Source: Solenopsis invicta
Lineage: Eukaryota; Arthropoda; Insecta; Hymenoptera; Formicidae
Assembly (NCBI RefSeq): GCF_016802725.1
Contig: NC_052666.1
Span: 2,980,001 to 3,044,000, forward strand
Length of the DNA: 64,000 nucleotides
Direction: 5' to 3'
Shown here: piece by piece, positions 10,983 to 23,082 of the stretch
How the letters are laid out: every line of letters starts with the position of its first letter
How positions within the stretch are numbered: position 1 is the stretch's first letter
Notes under the pieces: model-generated
Told to the model about the DNA's origin: nothing
Databases searched by the model: none
The model's input: the letters and a program-made list of their open reading frames with translations, nothing else
Translations under genes and position numbers: made by a program

Positions 10983-11307
10983 TTATACGTGATTAAGAAG
11001 AAGATTGAGACGACGGGGGAACTCCTTCCGACTCGGGTCGGAACTCCTGAGGAGTTCCAGGATCCTCAGGAGAAATGGGAGAAAGAGGTTTGAGATCTTG
11101 CAAATCTTCTGATTCCTCAGGAACGAGGTGTTTCTCTTGAGGAGCGGTCTCCTGCTCCAAGTGGTCGCGCCTTCTTGGAGGTACTCTTCGTACGCCTGAT
11201 CGAGGAGTATCTGCGCTTGTCTGACTCGCTCGCGGCGAAGACGTCTCGCGGTCCGGCGACCGATCGTGGAACGTTTCCCGTAGTTGACCACTATCAACCG
11301 CATTCAA
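10983..11307 (-). CDS. Dual-frame small ORFs: Arg-rich and Ser/Pro/Glu-rich, locus A (left)
   Basis: Two long minus-strand frames overlap almost completely. One starts at ATG 11303 and gives 106 residues with a strongly basic N-terminal part (IGRRTARRLRRERVRQ). The other (10993-11307) is Ser/Pro/Glu-rich, about 104 residues, and has no ATG: its codon at 11307 is TTG, so splicing or an upstream start would be needed. A splice-donor-like AACAAGTAAGT lies about 50 bp upstream. Two TATA-like boxes (11476-11487 and 11643-11649) lie upstream on this strand. Family and function are unknown. It may belong to a repeat element. Confidence 0.4.
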
Positions 11308-11475
11308 TTGTTAATAGTAATCCCGAAGGAGCCAGAGAAAGAAGAATGGAAAACTTACTTGTTAACAGACGAAAGAAAGAGACTGCAGAATTCTGTGGGG
11401 TTGAAGGTGCTTAACGAAGCGCAGGCTGTTGGCTCCAAGGAGTGCTTAAGCTGTCAATTGGTGGTGCTCGGAGGT

Positions 11476-11649
11476 TTTATATATAAAGTTCTTGAGCACA
11501 AATCGAGCACAATTCTAAAAATATTCGCACAGCTTCTAAACTTGTTAGATGATGATGCAAAACAAATGTGAATGAACGTGAATGTGAATGCGAGTACAAA
11601 TGCGAATGCAAACGCGAATGTCAGAGACGCTCGGCAGTTGCATTTTATA
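11476..11649 (-). promoter_or_regulatory. Two TATA-like boxes upstream of locus A (left)
   Basis: On the minus strand, CCCTATAAAATG (TATA 11643-11649) and CTTTATATATAAAACC (11476-11487) precede the dual-frame ORF by about 340 and 175 bp. Their position on the coding strand and the GC-richer sequence that follows suggest a promoter. No initiator was defined. The mirror copies are near 59674 and 59840 on the plus strand. Confidence 0.4.
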
Positions 11650-13170
11650 GGGTTTAAAAAAAGGGCGTGGAGATGATCAAGTGGATGAGATGGATACTTG
11701 ATTGGATGAAACTTTTTGAGATTTCTCTAATCTTTCATAAATTATTTGCTGTTGAAATTTTGGGTTTGCTCGTTGGGTATTTCACCAACGCTCACTACCA
11801 ATCATCTTTTTGGGTGATCTCTCGTTGGTTAATTTTCCATCTTCTTCTGGGTTTTCTTAATTTTTAGAAGGACGGACAGGTGCGTCGTCCAATCGCTTAA
11901 GGGATTCGTTATCTATAATTTCCCCCTTTCTGGAACGTTTGATGCCGATTTTTTGTATCGTGTTCGTTTATTTAGTACTCATTTTTCATATAAATCTTCT
12001 TTCGGCTTGTGATGATACGTGCGTTTAAACGAACGAAGCCGGAGTTATAGATTTTATAGTTATATAGTTTCCGACGGCGTCGCAACTCAATGTTATCGTT
12101 TGCTGTCGCCAGGCTTAAATATCATTTCTGTTTTTCCTTTTCGTTCCGGCTTTGTCCTTATGAATTACTGTTAGGGTGAGCAAATATTGCTCGTAATTTT
12201 GTCATTGCACGATTTCCTCTTTGTGCTTCTATTTAGCCGATTTATTACTCCGGACGCGATATTTGAGCCTGATATCTTTCAATTTTTTTTCTAATAATAA
12301 ACAAGGGACAGCGTTATTGTAAAGAGCAAAATTGTGGGGGCCTTTGGATGCGATGATTAAGTGTTATAAATCTTAAGAACAATTTCTTCACTTTGTTTCG
12401 TTTTTGTATTTTACACGAGGGATGCGAAAAGAGAAATCGTGGAATCCTCCGGATGTAACAGTAAGAATGTTAATATTTATATATACTCAATCTTCTAAGA
12501 TTTTACATCTTTTGCTTTTCCATATGAAATCACTGAATTTAAATGTGTTGCTAAGACTTGATATTGTTTTTCTAAATTATAATGTGCGTTTATGATGATC
12601 AATTTTACTTAAGCAATTTCTGCATGTTTTTCTATGTAACATATTAGAATTTCAATTTGTTGCATAGTAGCCCTTCCTCGTTGGCAAATTCTTTTCTTTT
12701 TTTCTAAAAAAATATTATGATAATGTAGTCGTAAAATGAGCGAAGCGAGTTATTAAAATACGTCTTTATTTATGCGTTACAAAAGAAAAGGCAGTTCACG
12801 CCATAGCGTGATTGAGTAGATGCGTGTGTGATAAAGAATGAGTGTTAAGGCGGCGCGTAATATGCGCGAACGCTGCTCGGTTGCCGGGAACGATAAGGTG
12901 CAAGATTTGACAGCGCAAATCTTTTCACATTAAATATACATCCATTAAATACACACATATACGCACACGCGCACACACACATAAACGCGCGCGAGAAGTG
13001 GTTGATTAGATCGGAGCTTTTCAAGATCGAGTTTGTACGAACGGATTATGTAAGTTCCTTTAAGAATAAGAGAAGAGGATACGAAAAAGGAAAGATTCCG
13101 GTCTTAACTTCAAGCTTCTTAAACACCAGCTAATATTTATATATTCCAAGCAACAATTGCGTAAGAAAGT
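11650..13170. other. Intergenic
   Basis: No gene was recognised. Short near-duplicates of GAATGCGAATG-type hexamers occur at 11575-11625. 12950-12995 has a CA/CG-rich purine-pyrimidine stretch. The rest is AT-rich without motifs. Confidence 0.4.
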
Positions 13171-13174
13171 TATA

Positions 13175-14095
13175 CCCTATAATCAGAAAGTACCGGGAAT
13201 TTTTTATTTAAAAGTACCGCGCATGCGGGAACCGGTTTATTTTTTTTTCCTATGTTGGTACGACCTTAAGACGCACATCTGTCAGGTTTTAGTGCCATCC
13301 GATCATTAGTGTCTGCCTGGCGTTTGTTTACATCAGTCAACTTTTTTCATTTTGCCGCAATTTACCATGAATAATTTTGTTGAACAAAGAGTTTGTTTGA
13401 AATTTTGTGTTGCGAACGAAATTTCGTGTGCCAATGCACTGAAAATGTTGCATAAAGCATTTTGCGAATCTGCTCTATCAAAAACAAGAGCATACGAGTG
13501 GTATAAAGACTTTAAAAGTGGTCGTACAGTGGTGGAAGATTTCCCTCGTTCCGGACGTCCATCGACGTCGAACACCGATGAAAACGTGAAGAAAGTGAAA
13601 GAAATGGTGCTTGAAAATCGTCATACCAGCTTAAGAGAGATGTCTAGTGAACTTGGCATTGCATATGGAACGGCACAGCATATTGTGGTTGATGTTTTGG
13701 GTATAGATTCTTGGATTTTGCATGATGATAACGCACCATCGCGCCGAGCCCGAATTGTACTGAATTATTTGACCAAACATCAAGTAAATACCATCAAGCA
13801 AGCACCGTATTCACCTGATATGGCCCTGTGCGACTTTTTTTTGTTCCCCAAGTTGAAGTTGCCACTTTGTGGAAAGAGATTTCAGTCGATCGAGGAGATC
13901 AAAGAGAATGCGACGAGGGAACTAAAGGCCATCCCTTCGTCGGCCTACCAGGGATGCGTGGAGGACTGGGTCAAGCGTTGGCACATGTGTGTTGCTTCAG
14001 ATGGATCATATTTTGAAGGAGATAAAATTAATTTGCCTGAAATTTAACTCTATTTTGTTTTATTTAAAAATTCCCGGTACTTTCTGATCATAGGG
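13175..14095 (+). mobile_element. Mariner element with internally deleted transposase (left)
   Basis: Inverted termini CCCTATAATCAGAAAGTACC and GGTACTTTCTGATCATAGGG are bounded by TA on both sides (13173-13174, 14096-14097). The ORF from ATG 13367 or 13352 to 14047 stays open. It holds the N-terminal helix-turn-helix region (FEWYK-like YEWYKDFKSGR, RSGRPST) and the C-terminal catalytic part (LHDDNAPS, YSPDMALCDFFLFP). About 110 residues between them are missing, including the first catalytic Asp motif (normally TGDE). It cannot encode an active enzyme, but it keeps DNA-binding and dimerisation regions. Compared with the right copy it has several substitutions (for example Arg for His in NAPSHRA). 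Confidence 0.9.
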
Positions 14096-14099
14096 TATG

Positions 14100-14410
14100 C
14101 GCATCGCACACATCTTATGAGAGTTTTTGTTTTAAATCTTTACAATTAAAATAATTTTTTATATATAAATTCAAATGCTTCATCCTCAAATTTACGAAAA
14201 AAATATGACATGAATCAAAAAACTTTTTTAATTATTTGGAGAAATTTAGAAATTTGAAAAGTACAGTTTGCTGGTTATATTTGTATACCGATTCGAATGT
14301 TTGAAAAACTATGCAACAAAAATTTCCATAAAATGCAATTATGTCAAATCCAGCTCAATATAGAAATGCAAAAAATTGATATACGTTTCTGTAATTAGCG
14401 AAATATTATA
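14100..14410. other. Intergenic AT-rich spacer
   Basis: I see nothing in it between the two mariner elements. Confidence 0.4.
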
Positions 14411-14423
14411 TCGTTAGGTGTTA

Positions 14424-15657
14424 AACTTAATTCCTGCCGCTCGCTACTAGAGGGTGCTGGCTGGCGAGTTTCGACAATGAAGTCATATGTGTTTTGTAAT
14501 TTAGACATCGCTGAAAGTGATTCAATCATCATAGATTAGATTTCTCGACGCCAAAGACATTTTCCAATCGACTGAAAATAAATCACGATAAGCTGTTTTT
14601 CCGACATGTGCTTCTTCACTACTTTGACCTCAAGAAAACCACAGCTGAAGCGCATCGCTTATTATCCGAAGTGTATGGTAATAAAACTCTATCGGAAAGA
14701 ACATGTAGAGTTTAGTTTGAACACTTCTGAAACGGTAATTTTGATGTGAGAGACAAAGAACGTCCAGGACAGCCGAAAAAATTTGAAGATGTCAAGCTGC
14801 AAGAATTGCTCGATGAGAATCCAGCCCAAACGCTTTTAGAGTTGTCGGAACAGTTAAATGTTACTCCAATAGCCGTCTCAAAACGCTTGCATGCCATGGG
14901 AAAAATTCATAAGAAAGGGAAACGGGCTACCACATGAAATGTCAAAAAATGCTATTTTGAATCGTTTGACTATTGCAACTTCTTTGTTTGTCAGGCAAAG
15001 AAAAAAGAGTTTTTTGTAGCGCATCGTGACTGGCGATGAAAAATGGATTTATTTTGATAATCCCAAGCAGAAAAAATCATGAGTGGACCCCGGCCAACTA
15101 TCCGCTTCAACGCCGAAGAGGAATATTCACGGGCATAAGACCTTGCTATGCGTTTGGTGGGACCAGAAAGTTGTGCTGTACACACTCTTGGGTCCAAACA
15201 GAACCGTTACAGCTGATTGCTACCAGCCAATTGAGTGACGTATTGATGCAAAAAAAATCATCTGTAGTCAACAATCGATGCAAAGTTGTTTTGTTGCATG
15301 ATAACGCTCGACCGCATATCGCGAAAAGCGTGAAGCAGGTACTTGCCAGCTTGAATGGAAAGTTCTGCCGCACCCAGCCTACTCTTCAGACCTGGCGTCG
15401 GATTATCATCTCTTGCGATCGATGCAACACGCACTTACGGACACACACTGCTCCGGTTACAACAAAGTTCAAAAATGGGTGGATGAATGGTTCCCCTCGA
15501 AAGACACCGCGTTCTACCATCGTGGGATTGCCTTGTTGCCGGAGAGGTGGGAAAAAAATAATAGAAAATGAAGAAAATTACTTTGATTAAGGCATTCATT
15601 CATCTTTCCTTCGAAACAAATCGATTTTATAGACAAAAAAACGGCAGGAATTAAGTT
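14424..15657 (+). pseudogene. Full-length but decayed mariner transposase element (left)
   Basis: Inverted termini AACTTAATTCCTGCCG (14424) and CGGCAGGAATTAAGTT (15642) enclose a complete mariner transposase broken by many stops and frameshifts. Recognisable blocks in order: HYFDLKKTTAEAHRLL, DVRDKERPGQPKKFED, LHAMGKIHKKGK, a degraded TGDEKWIYFDN region (the first Asp region, about 15027-15060), VVLLHDNARPHIAKS (second Asp) and a degraded HPAYSPDLAPSDYHLF region. It belongs to a different mariner lineage from the element 0.3 kb upstream. The same lesions are seen in the right arm, so it died before the inverted duplication. Confidence 0.88.
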
Positions 15658-15659
15658 AC

Positions 15660-17587
15660 CTTCAATTTAGCTTTTATATATTTGTATTGTTCAAAACGAG
15701 AGATGACTGGAATTATTTTTAAGAATATTTGAAAATCATATTTCTTCGTACTTAGACACAAAAAAGTGTTGTGATTACTTTTAGAATTTCTATCTTTTCT
15801 TGTTTTGAATAATTATTTTCTCTTCGGAATAAAGAGAAATATAAAAAATGCTAACAGATTAACAAGTCGTCTTCGTGTTTTGATATATCGTTAATGCCAA
15901 TATTTCGTGAACATTTTAGATCATTACTCTCAAGGGCGACTCGAGAATCATTTGGCATTTTTTAAGAAAAATCTGTAAAATCCTTAAAAATTTAATTAAA
16001 AAGTACTATTACATAAACAAAGATTTAATTTCTTTCATCTACATTGCTTGAAATTGAGAAACTTATTGTTACACGTTTGATCCGTGATTTGAAAGTGACG
16101 AAAGTGACATCTTTGGTTGTACTTACTATAAAATATCATTGAACAATCTGTAAAAGAATAAATAGAATTTTGGAGTTCACGCGTTGCTCGATTTCACACT
16201 ATTAACTATCGTTTCAGTAACATTGCAATACTTTTTTTTTAAAAAGGGATTATTCGCATTAATTGTTGCAAGATCACGAATCTACACTGTGATTATTTTC
16301 ATTTTCAATTTCTCCTAATCTACTTAAAATCGACTGTTAACCGATTATTTCTAGGCTAAGTTTTGTTGACTGTTTTTTAACTTCGTGTGTAAGTTGACTC
16401 AGGGCCAATTATTTTGAGGGAAATTAAAAGTCACCTTTTTATGTTCAACTTGTACTTGACTTATATCATTAACTTTTTGCATTATTACAATACGCCCCGT
16501 CGGAGCGCACAATCACTAAGCAGTCACTAAGGACCACTGTCAGAGACAGAAAGTCACGTGACTAGGCGTTCTCCGTAAAAATAATGCCAGACAGTGCATC
16601 ATAATCAATGAACTCGCATGAAAGTTGACTCTCTCTTGTATTAGAGTGAGCGGGAGCTCTCTCTCTCTCTCTCTCTCTCTCTCAAGAGGGCCTCTATACA
16701 AGTGAACAAAGGCAATGACGTAGCCAACAAAGCGAGCTCTCTCAGGATCTTTATATTTTTCCTAGAGAGAACTCCTCAGAACCTCTGCAGTTAATTCCAG
16801 AGTCAACGAATTTTTATCCTGGCTTTAGAATTTTTATATTTTGCCGCATACATGTTCACGGGATCGTTTACTGGTCCCTACATTCAACCGATTCCCCAAG
16901 AATCCGCGGATTCCAGAGTAACTCTCTTCCCATGAACAAAAGAGGTTAACACAAAAAAAATCAGTAATAAATACAGATGACGTTAAATTGACTAAAAATC
17001 AACGTATAGTTGTCTGAGCAGTAAATTGATCATGTAAGTCAACTAAAAGTTGCGCATAAAAAAGGTTATTTAAAAATAACTGAATTGGTCGGCTGAAAAC
17101 CGATGATGATCAAAACATTTGTTAGTCAACCATAAGTCGATATTTAGTTTGATTTTTAATTTGATTTGAACTTTAGACTTCTTCTGCCTAATAATCAACT
17201 AACAGTCGATTTCGTTGATTGGATAATTATGTTTTGTTCCGCACGCTATGTAACAATAAAATGTTTGAAAAGAACTTCAAAGTGCGTTTAATCTATGATT
17301 TGTTGTATATACATATAAGATACATTTGTAAAAAGAAGTTTTGAATTTAAATTTAATGTATAATTTACATTATATGTATTCAAGAAAAAATTACGTATTA
17401 TCCATCGAAGTTTCTTTTGACTTTATAATCAACATGTTCATAGATCCGCAGACTTTTTTTCTCAACATTTCTACAGTGAATGAAATGACATTATCAACTC
17501 TTTCGCGCTTGTCAGGAGCCAATGGCCTACGAAATAATAAACATAGTAGGAATTATTTTACGTTAATGCAATTTTCATAATTGTAAT
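15660..17587. other. Intergenic with (CT)n tract
   Basis: 16655-16684 is a (CT) run. Otherwise the DNA is AT-rich with no coding signal I can support. Confidence 0.4.
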
Positions 17588-17799
17588 AGGTTGTCTCAAA
17601 AGTTCTTTCCGCTTTTTTAATAGAAATTAATTGTGCAAAACTTTATAAATGACCCAATTTATTGAATTAAACGTTTAAAAACTAAAACGAGCAAACTTCA
17701 AACATCAACAAAAAACCTACTTTGCACCTAGTCTTTTGTTGTTTTGCAATGCTGAGCAACGCACAAATTATTGTATGAAAAAAACTTTTGGGACAATCT
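17588..17799. mobile_element. 212-bp MITE with TTGTCYCAAAAGTT termini (left)
   Basis: AGGTTGTCTCAAAAGTTCTT at 17588 and the reverse complement of AAAACTTTTGGGACAATCT at 17799 form imperfect inverted termini. The size and terminal sequence resemble mariner-derived MITEs. There is no ORF. Confidence 0.7.
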
Positions 17800-19390
17800 A
17801 ACATTTCGTACGCATACAAAAATTTGAAAAAGTTGAGTATGTCAAAAGCTTGTTAACTGTGACGTTATATTTAAAGAGCGCACGATCGCATTACCGGCAT
17901 TACATATAGTTGGATATGCAAGACAGAAGAATGAGGCTATCTATACATGCATTACACTCGTCATCTTCTATGAGGAAGATTCCGGAGGTACTAGATGATA
18001 CTTGGACAAAATAGCTACTTGGATGAATAAGCTGATTAAAGTGAGCTTTTCTTGGCTGCAAGATGTGCTAAAGACTACTACTAGCTTCTTAATTAAAGAA
18101 AACCGTTATGATCACTGAAATTTGTAACGCATACATTTTTTACACCGACCGACTACAAGAGTACTTTCAGACTTTTCCATCACAAGAAAGACACAAGAAG
18201 GAAGACCAGTTTGTTCTACTTATACTTGTGACAACTTGTACCTGTTCGTGAACAACATCACTCTTTCGATAAAGTAATCACTCGCCCAAGTCACCAATCA
18301 AATGAATGCGCTTCGCAGACAACAAGCATGTAATCACTGAAAAAAAGTCCAGTGAAGTATGGTTCCAAATTTAACAGCGACTAAAATTATCCTGCTCTGC
18401 GAATATACGGAAGTTTGCGATCAACATAAAAAAGACACTACTTTATTACTTATCATTTCGTTTCGTTTAGTTTTACATTTAGTTTTATATTTAGTTTTAC
18501 AATCATTTTACTTCACACGTTCACTTACATTAATGGCGAAGGTACATTAGTTCGTAGAAAAAAAAAAACATGTGCGTAATATCTCTTATTTAATTTACTA
18601 CCATACAAAGCGCAACTATTGTTTAGGCGTGGAAGATGTCGTGATACATCATAATACGTATATACACTATAATATATCGCATTTCCATTAACAATGGATG
18701 AGACTAGTGTTAATGGTCAAAACAAGAGAAAACTGTAATTATATTTAAGAACATTTAATAATCATATTTTATTCTTTTTTTTACATAATAAATCTTTATT
18801 TTTTCCTTTTTTTGTAATCCATATCTCTCGTTTTGACCGTTCAACAGCTATTATTTTATTGAAACAAAGAGAATTGTTATATAGAATTTTCTTTATTTTT
18901 CTAGATTACTAGAAAAATTTTAAATCTATTACTGCGTCTTTGTTAAGAAATAGAATATTACCGAATAATTTAGAAAATAAATTCGAATAAATTAGAAAAA
19001 TAAAAGAACAAACTTTCGAAGTTTGCTACTTTATAGTATAGTATCGCGTCAGCAATGTCAGATATGAGCTAAAAAAAAATTTATCTTCAACATCAAAAAA
19101 TTTTTTACTCCGCTCTGTAAGTGTAATAATTAAAACATCAAGAAAAGAGATGAAAATCTTTTGATCAACGATTCGCTATATTTGCAGTTCTGTATGATAA
19201 AGTTTTCAAATTTAAGTTTAAAGTTTTGCATTGTCCACGAACATGTATTGTGTGTGTTGTGTACGACAAATAACGAAAAAAAACTCTCATATAACTTTCA
19301 AATAACATTTTCATGTCAGTGAACAATATGAAATAATGAAATGCTAATCAGTCATGTCATGAGATGCCAGCTGGCATTAGGAAGCTCAAA
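17800..19390. other. Intergenic
   Basis: No gene was recognised. 18470-18500 has three copies of TTTAGTTTTA. The rest is AT-rich. Confidence 0.4.
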
Positions 19391-19393
19391 GTT

Positions 19394-19741
19394 TTATGAA
19401 ATCATATCATAGAATTTATTTAAAAAAAAAAAGTTCTTACAATTATGAAAATCTGTTGGAGAAGGGGTTGGATCCCGAGAACACGCTAAGGGCTCTGCAA
19501 AGGGGTCAAAAATAGAACGAGGTGACCCTGGTGATTGTTTAAAATTGATTTCTACGTGAGGTCCAGGGGAGTAAGAGGGGGAAAGATAGCGACAGGAGGA
19601 AAAAGAGAATGATTCGGAGGACAGATTTGGGACTGGTGGAGATAAATCAGTCAATTCGTCGGAAGTTCTTAAATTAGTTAGAGCGCTAGGCGAAACAGAA
19701 TTTTCTCCTCGCACGTTGCTTAATTTTTCGGAGAGCGCCAA
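19394..19741 (-). CDS. Ser/Pro-rich ORF, locus C (left)
   Basis: An open frame of about 115 codons lies on the minus strand. It is rich in Ser and Pro (VSPSALTNL, SRDPTPSPTD) with one hydrophobic tail read through a likely splice donor (ATTGTAAGA near 19440). The first codon counted is TTG, so the true start must lie upstream or be joined by splicing. In the overlapping frame just upstream runs a basic stretch (KSRRAIKNCRCRRNKK), similar in arrangement to locus A, where an Arg-rich frame overlaps an acidic Ser/Pro-rich one. The function is unknown. Confidence 0.4.
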   Translation of the reverse strand: MALSEKLSNVRGENSVSPSALTNLRTSDELTDLSPPVPNLSSESFSFSSCRYLSPSYSPGPHVEINFKQSPGSPRSIFDPFAEPLACSRDPTPSPTDFHNCKNFFFLNKFYDMIS

Positions 19742-19983
19742 GCTTCCGGACCTTCTTGTTTCGACGACACCGACAATTCTTAATGGCTCTTCGAGACTTA
19801 CTCGATTCAGGGACTCGATTACGCACTAGAATGAATTTAAAATTAAGGCGTTCTCTTTTTGTAATAAAGGAAAATAAAATCTAGATCGTAATTACTTGAA
19901 AGGAAGAAAAAAGAAAGAGTTGTAATTATAAAAAGCAAAGGAATTCTTTGTTTCCGATGGAAGCAAAGAAGGTTGCTTCGAAC

Positions 19984-20182
19984 GAGAGTTTGATTGTATC
20001 CAGCAGGAATTAAAAAGTAGTTGCGGATTCAATCAAAAGAGAGTTCGATTGTATCCAGCAGGAAGTAAAAGAGAGCTGCGGATTCAATCGAAAGAAAGTT
20101 CAATTGTATCCTGCAGGAAGTAAAAGAGAGTTGCGGATTCAATCGAAAGAGAGTTCAATTGTATCCTGCAGAAAGTAAAAAG
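19984..20182. repeat. About 62-bp tandem repeat, just over 3 copies (left)
   Basis: Units of the form GAGAGTT-GATTGTATCC-GCAGGAA-TAAAA...GCGGATTCAATC are repeated at about 19984, 20040, 20095 and 20150. They lie upstream of locus C on its coding strand. Confidence 0.8.
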
Positions 20183-20524
20183 AGTAATAAAGGGAGGCAA
20201 GAAAGGGTAGTGAAATAATACTGGGTATATAAATATTTTGAAAAATATGATAAAAATCTTACTAGAGAGAGAAGGTAGTCTTATGGAGAACAAAAATAAT
20301 GGATAGCTAAGACTTATTGTTGGTTAAAATTTATGAAGGTGTGAATGATTTGATGTTTGTCGGAGCGGATTCAGCTTACAACGGCGGACAGCTGATCAAC
20401 GGTAACCACTCAGATTGTTCGGAAGTATGTTTCATATTGTCACATTTCAATATTATTTCTGAAGTTCTTTAAAATAAAAGTACTTCAAAGATAATATTTA
20501 AATTCAAAGGATTAAAAGTATTAA

Positions 20525-21690
20525 AAAGTTGTGATAAAAATTGTGTGGATATTAAATATACTTAGTATTTCAGTCTTGAGGCTTTCGTGGCCATTGCTAT
20601 TGTTAACCGAGAGGGTTTCCGGATGGATGCCACGTGCGTGTTGGGCACTTTGCCGACGTTTCACAAACATTGCAGCTTGCATCATCAGGGCTGAGAGCTC
20701 CGATATTGAGCTCCCTTCGGTTGTGGTGGTCCTTATATATCCCCGTTGCTCCTGGTGGGGGTTGGGATGGGGAGTTTGACTTGGTCAGCCAATCGGAGCG
20801 TTTTAATTGACTGGCCGGTCGATTAAAAAACCCGGGAGAACGGTATGCCAAATAGGATTTACTTGAAAGCCTTTGTCGCGGTTGAGGTTGTCAGGATGTT
20901 TCAAGATTCCCAGACCTTCTCGATATTTTCTGGCAAAATAGCCTTGTGACGGGGCCAACATGGTAGACTTATCATACTGCACGGCATGTCCAGTCTCCAT
21001 CCAATGTTCCGCCAAGGCTGATTGTGAAAAGTGGCTGTATTTGGCACACCTCTGGTGTTCTTTGATCCGTGTACTGATCTTTCTCCCGGTTTCTCCTATG
21101 TACACTTCCGCAGGCGCAAGGTATCTTGTACACACCTGGTGTTTCCAGGCTTGGTCTTTGATCTTTGGGGTTAGGGAGTAATTGAGCAATTTTCTTTTGG
21201 GGTTTGAAGATTACTCTTATGTTATGCTTACTCAAAATTCTGCCTATGCGCTCTGTTGTTCCTTGAAGGTACGGAAGGACAGCCGTCATTTTTCTTTCTC
21301 TTTCTTCATCTAGATTTTCGGTATCGTTGGGACTGGAGATTTTGTTCTTCAATCTCTTAGTTATCTGATTAATGTTCTCGCTGTTGTACCCATCCCTAGT
21401 CAAGGTCTGATTAAGATGTTGTAACTCCTCATCCAGGAACGTTAGTTCAGAAACTGTGAGAGCTCTGTATACCAATGAGCTGATAACTGAATTCTTTTGT
21501 GAAGGATGGTGATGGGAGGTTGCGTGAAGATATCGGTCATTGTGGGTTGGTTTTCGGTAAACCCACGAATTTACTCGAATAATATAGTGTAATGAATTTT
21601 GTTTGGTACTTACTTTATGACTCAGCCATGGTACCATCGGCTATGTGGACGTGTCGGCTTTGTGTCTTCACGCGATGCTTGTTCAACTCG
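20525..21690 (-). mobile_element. 5'-truncated Penelope-like element with GIY-YIG endonuclease (left)
   Basis: The minus strand encodes the end of the reverse transcriptase (WVYRKPTHNDRYLHATSHHH near 21540) and the linker to the endonuclease (YLQGTTERIGRILSKHNIR near 21230), followed after a frameshift near 21107 by the GIY-YIG domain (VYIGETGRKISTRIKEHQR) and HWMETGHAV. The reverse-transcriptase frame is intact here, but two bases (AA) are missing just before the VYIGE motif, so this copy could not make an intact endonuclease. Downstream, 20652-20691 carries a hammerhead-like core. 5' truncation is usual for this family. Confidence 0.88.
20652..20691 (-). ncRNA. Candidate hammerhead ribozyme of Penelope type (left, variant)
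   Basis: On the minus strand: GCC, the core CTGATGA, a hairpin, then GAAAC, GTC and GGC. The base before GAAAC is T here and C in the right copy, which weakens the closing pair of stem II. Penelope elements are known to carry hammerhead motifs, including small forms without a closed stem III that cleave as dimers. The assignment here is by pattern only. Confidence 0.55.
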
Positions 21691-22775
21691 GTTTAGTTCT
21701 TGAGACTAGCACCGCCAAACACATTGTAGCAGTTCGTTTTATTGGTTTAACGAGTCGACGGAGAAGACCGCCTGACCAGCCTGACTGCAAGACGCCACGT
21801 TCTTAGATGGTGCGCGTTGTTTCACTAATGACTAATGACTAAGCACATCGCACATTATTTCGGTGGTAGGACTACAGTGATGCTAGAGATGCCCCGTACA
21901 TGCGCATGCGCGTTGGTTTACAAGTTTTTATGAACAATAATTATATTGGTCTAAGTTATGCTATATAATTACATTATATGCATAGAATGTTTCTAAAAAC
22001 CTACATTAATATTTGTTATATAACGCGGCAAATGATAGAAAGAACATGAAATAACATTTGTTTCCATAGTTCTTTTATGTAAAATTTAATAAAAACTCAA
22101 TGAGTTACATAAACCAATAATTATTGATAATCTATATTTATTGATTTACGTCTTGTGTATATATTGAATGTAACTTAAGTTGGACAGATCACCAAACTAT
22201 TTTTTTTACAGAATTTTGTAATACATGTATTACAAATTTGAAAAAATTTTCACACAAGATTACATAATTACTTATAAATTGTTGACATGACACATGAGGA
22301 AAACTTTTATAAAAAATTATAATAAAAGTTTCTCCAGGGAAAGCTGTGCATACTCCTATTACGTCCAGGGTTGAAGAAGGGTCGGTAAGATACGTGGGGA
22401 GAAGGGAGGGACGTAACAACTTGAGAACGTGCACAGAAGGCACGACAGGCCGCGTCGACAACCCGGGGTATATGGGTCAGTGGGACCACAGCGGGGGCCC
22501 AACGACAAATACCCGGGGCGTTTCGCGTCCCTTGGTCCTGTTTTGAGGCAGCAATTTTAATTGCTTTACCTCGGGATCGGATTTAGTGCTTGACTTAATA
22601 GAGCGAGGGATAGTGAGTCAGGTTGAAAAATTAGGATAGATTAATCGTTATACATAATTTATTCTAATGAATAATGATAAAGAATACAATGTCGACTTAC
22701 TGGGCAATTTAACATTTTATTCTTATGATTATTTATTTAAATGAACAGATTGAATTAGCGTTGGTTTCCCCCTTT

Positions 22776-22777
<2 letters not shown>
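21690..22777. other. Intergenic, unknown
   Basis: No gene was supported. A perfect palindrome TTTGTAATACATGTATTACA (plus AA) lies near 22214. The GC-rich block 22370-22530 is unlike its surroundings and may be part of an unrecognised repeat. Confidence 0.4.

Positions 22778-22834
<57 letters not shown>
22778..22834. repeat. (TA)n microsatellite at tandem-duplication boundary
   Basis: An uninterrupted TA run of about 57 bases lies here. The right arm has only about 18 bases at the matching place (48521-48538). The same TA tract type ends each 4.75-kb tandem unit. Confidence 0.9.
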
Positions 22835-22836
<2 letters not shown>

Positions 22837-23082
22837 TTAAATTAAAAAGGGAAACCTAAATTGGACTCAAATTGTTTAATACAGAGTAGATTTGTAGTAC
22901 TAAGTGGTGAATGTTGTTTAATTAATAAGGAGTTTAACTATACCATTTAAATTAACAATTATAATGTGCGATACAATTAAGTTGAGCTTACAACAAATAA
23001 TACAATAATACTATTGTCTTATAATAGTTACCATTTACAAATCTTTCTAGAAATATACGTGTATGTATACGTGTATGTGTGC

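Noticed and set aside
20531..20851. Open frames over the end of the Penelope element, also at 50462-50786
   Set aside because: They read through the non-coding 3' region with the hammerhead-like motif and have no family features.
22189..22546. Open frames of 60-90 codons on both strands, with mirror at 48771-49128
   Set aside because: No ATG in the longest (it begins at TTG), no motif, and both strands are open because of local composition.
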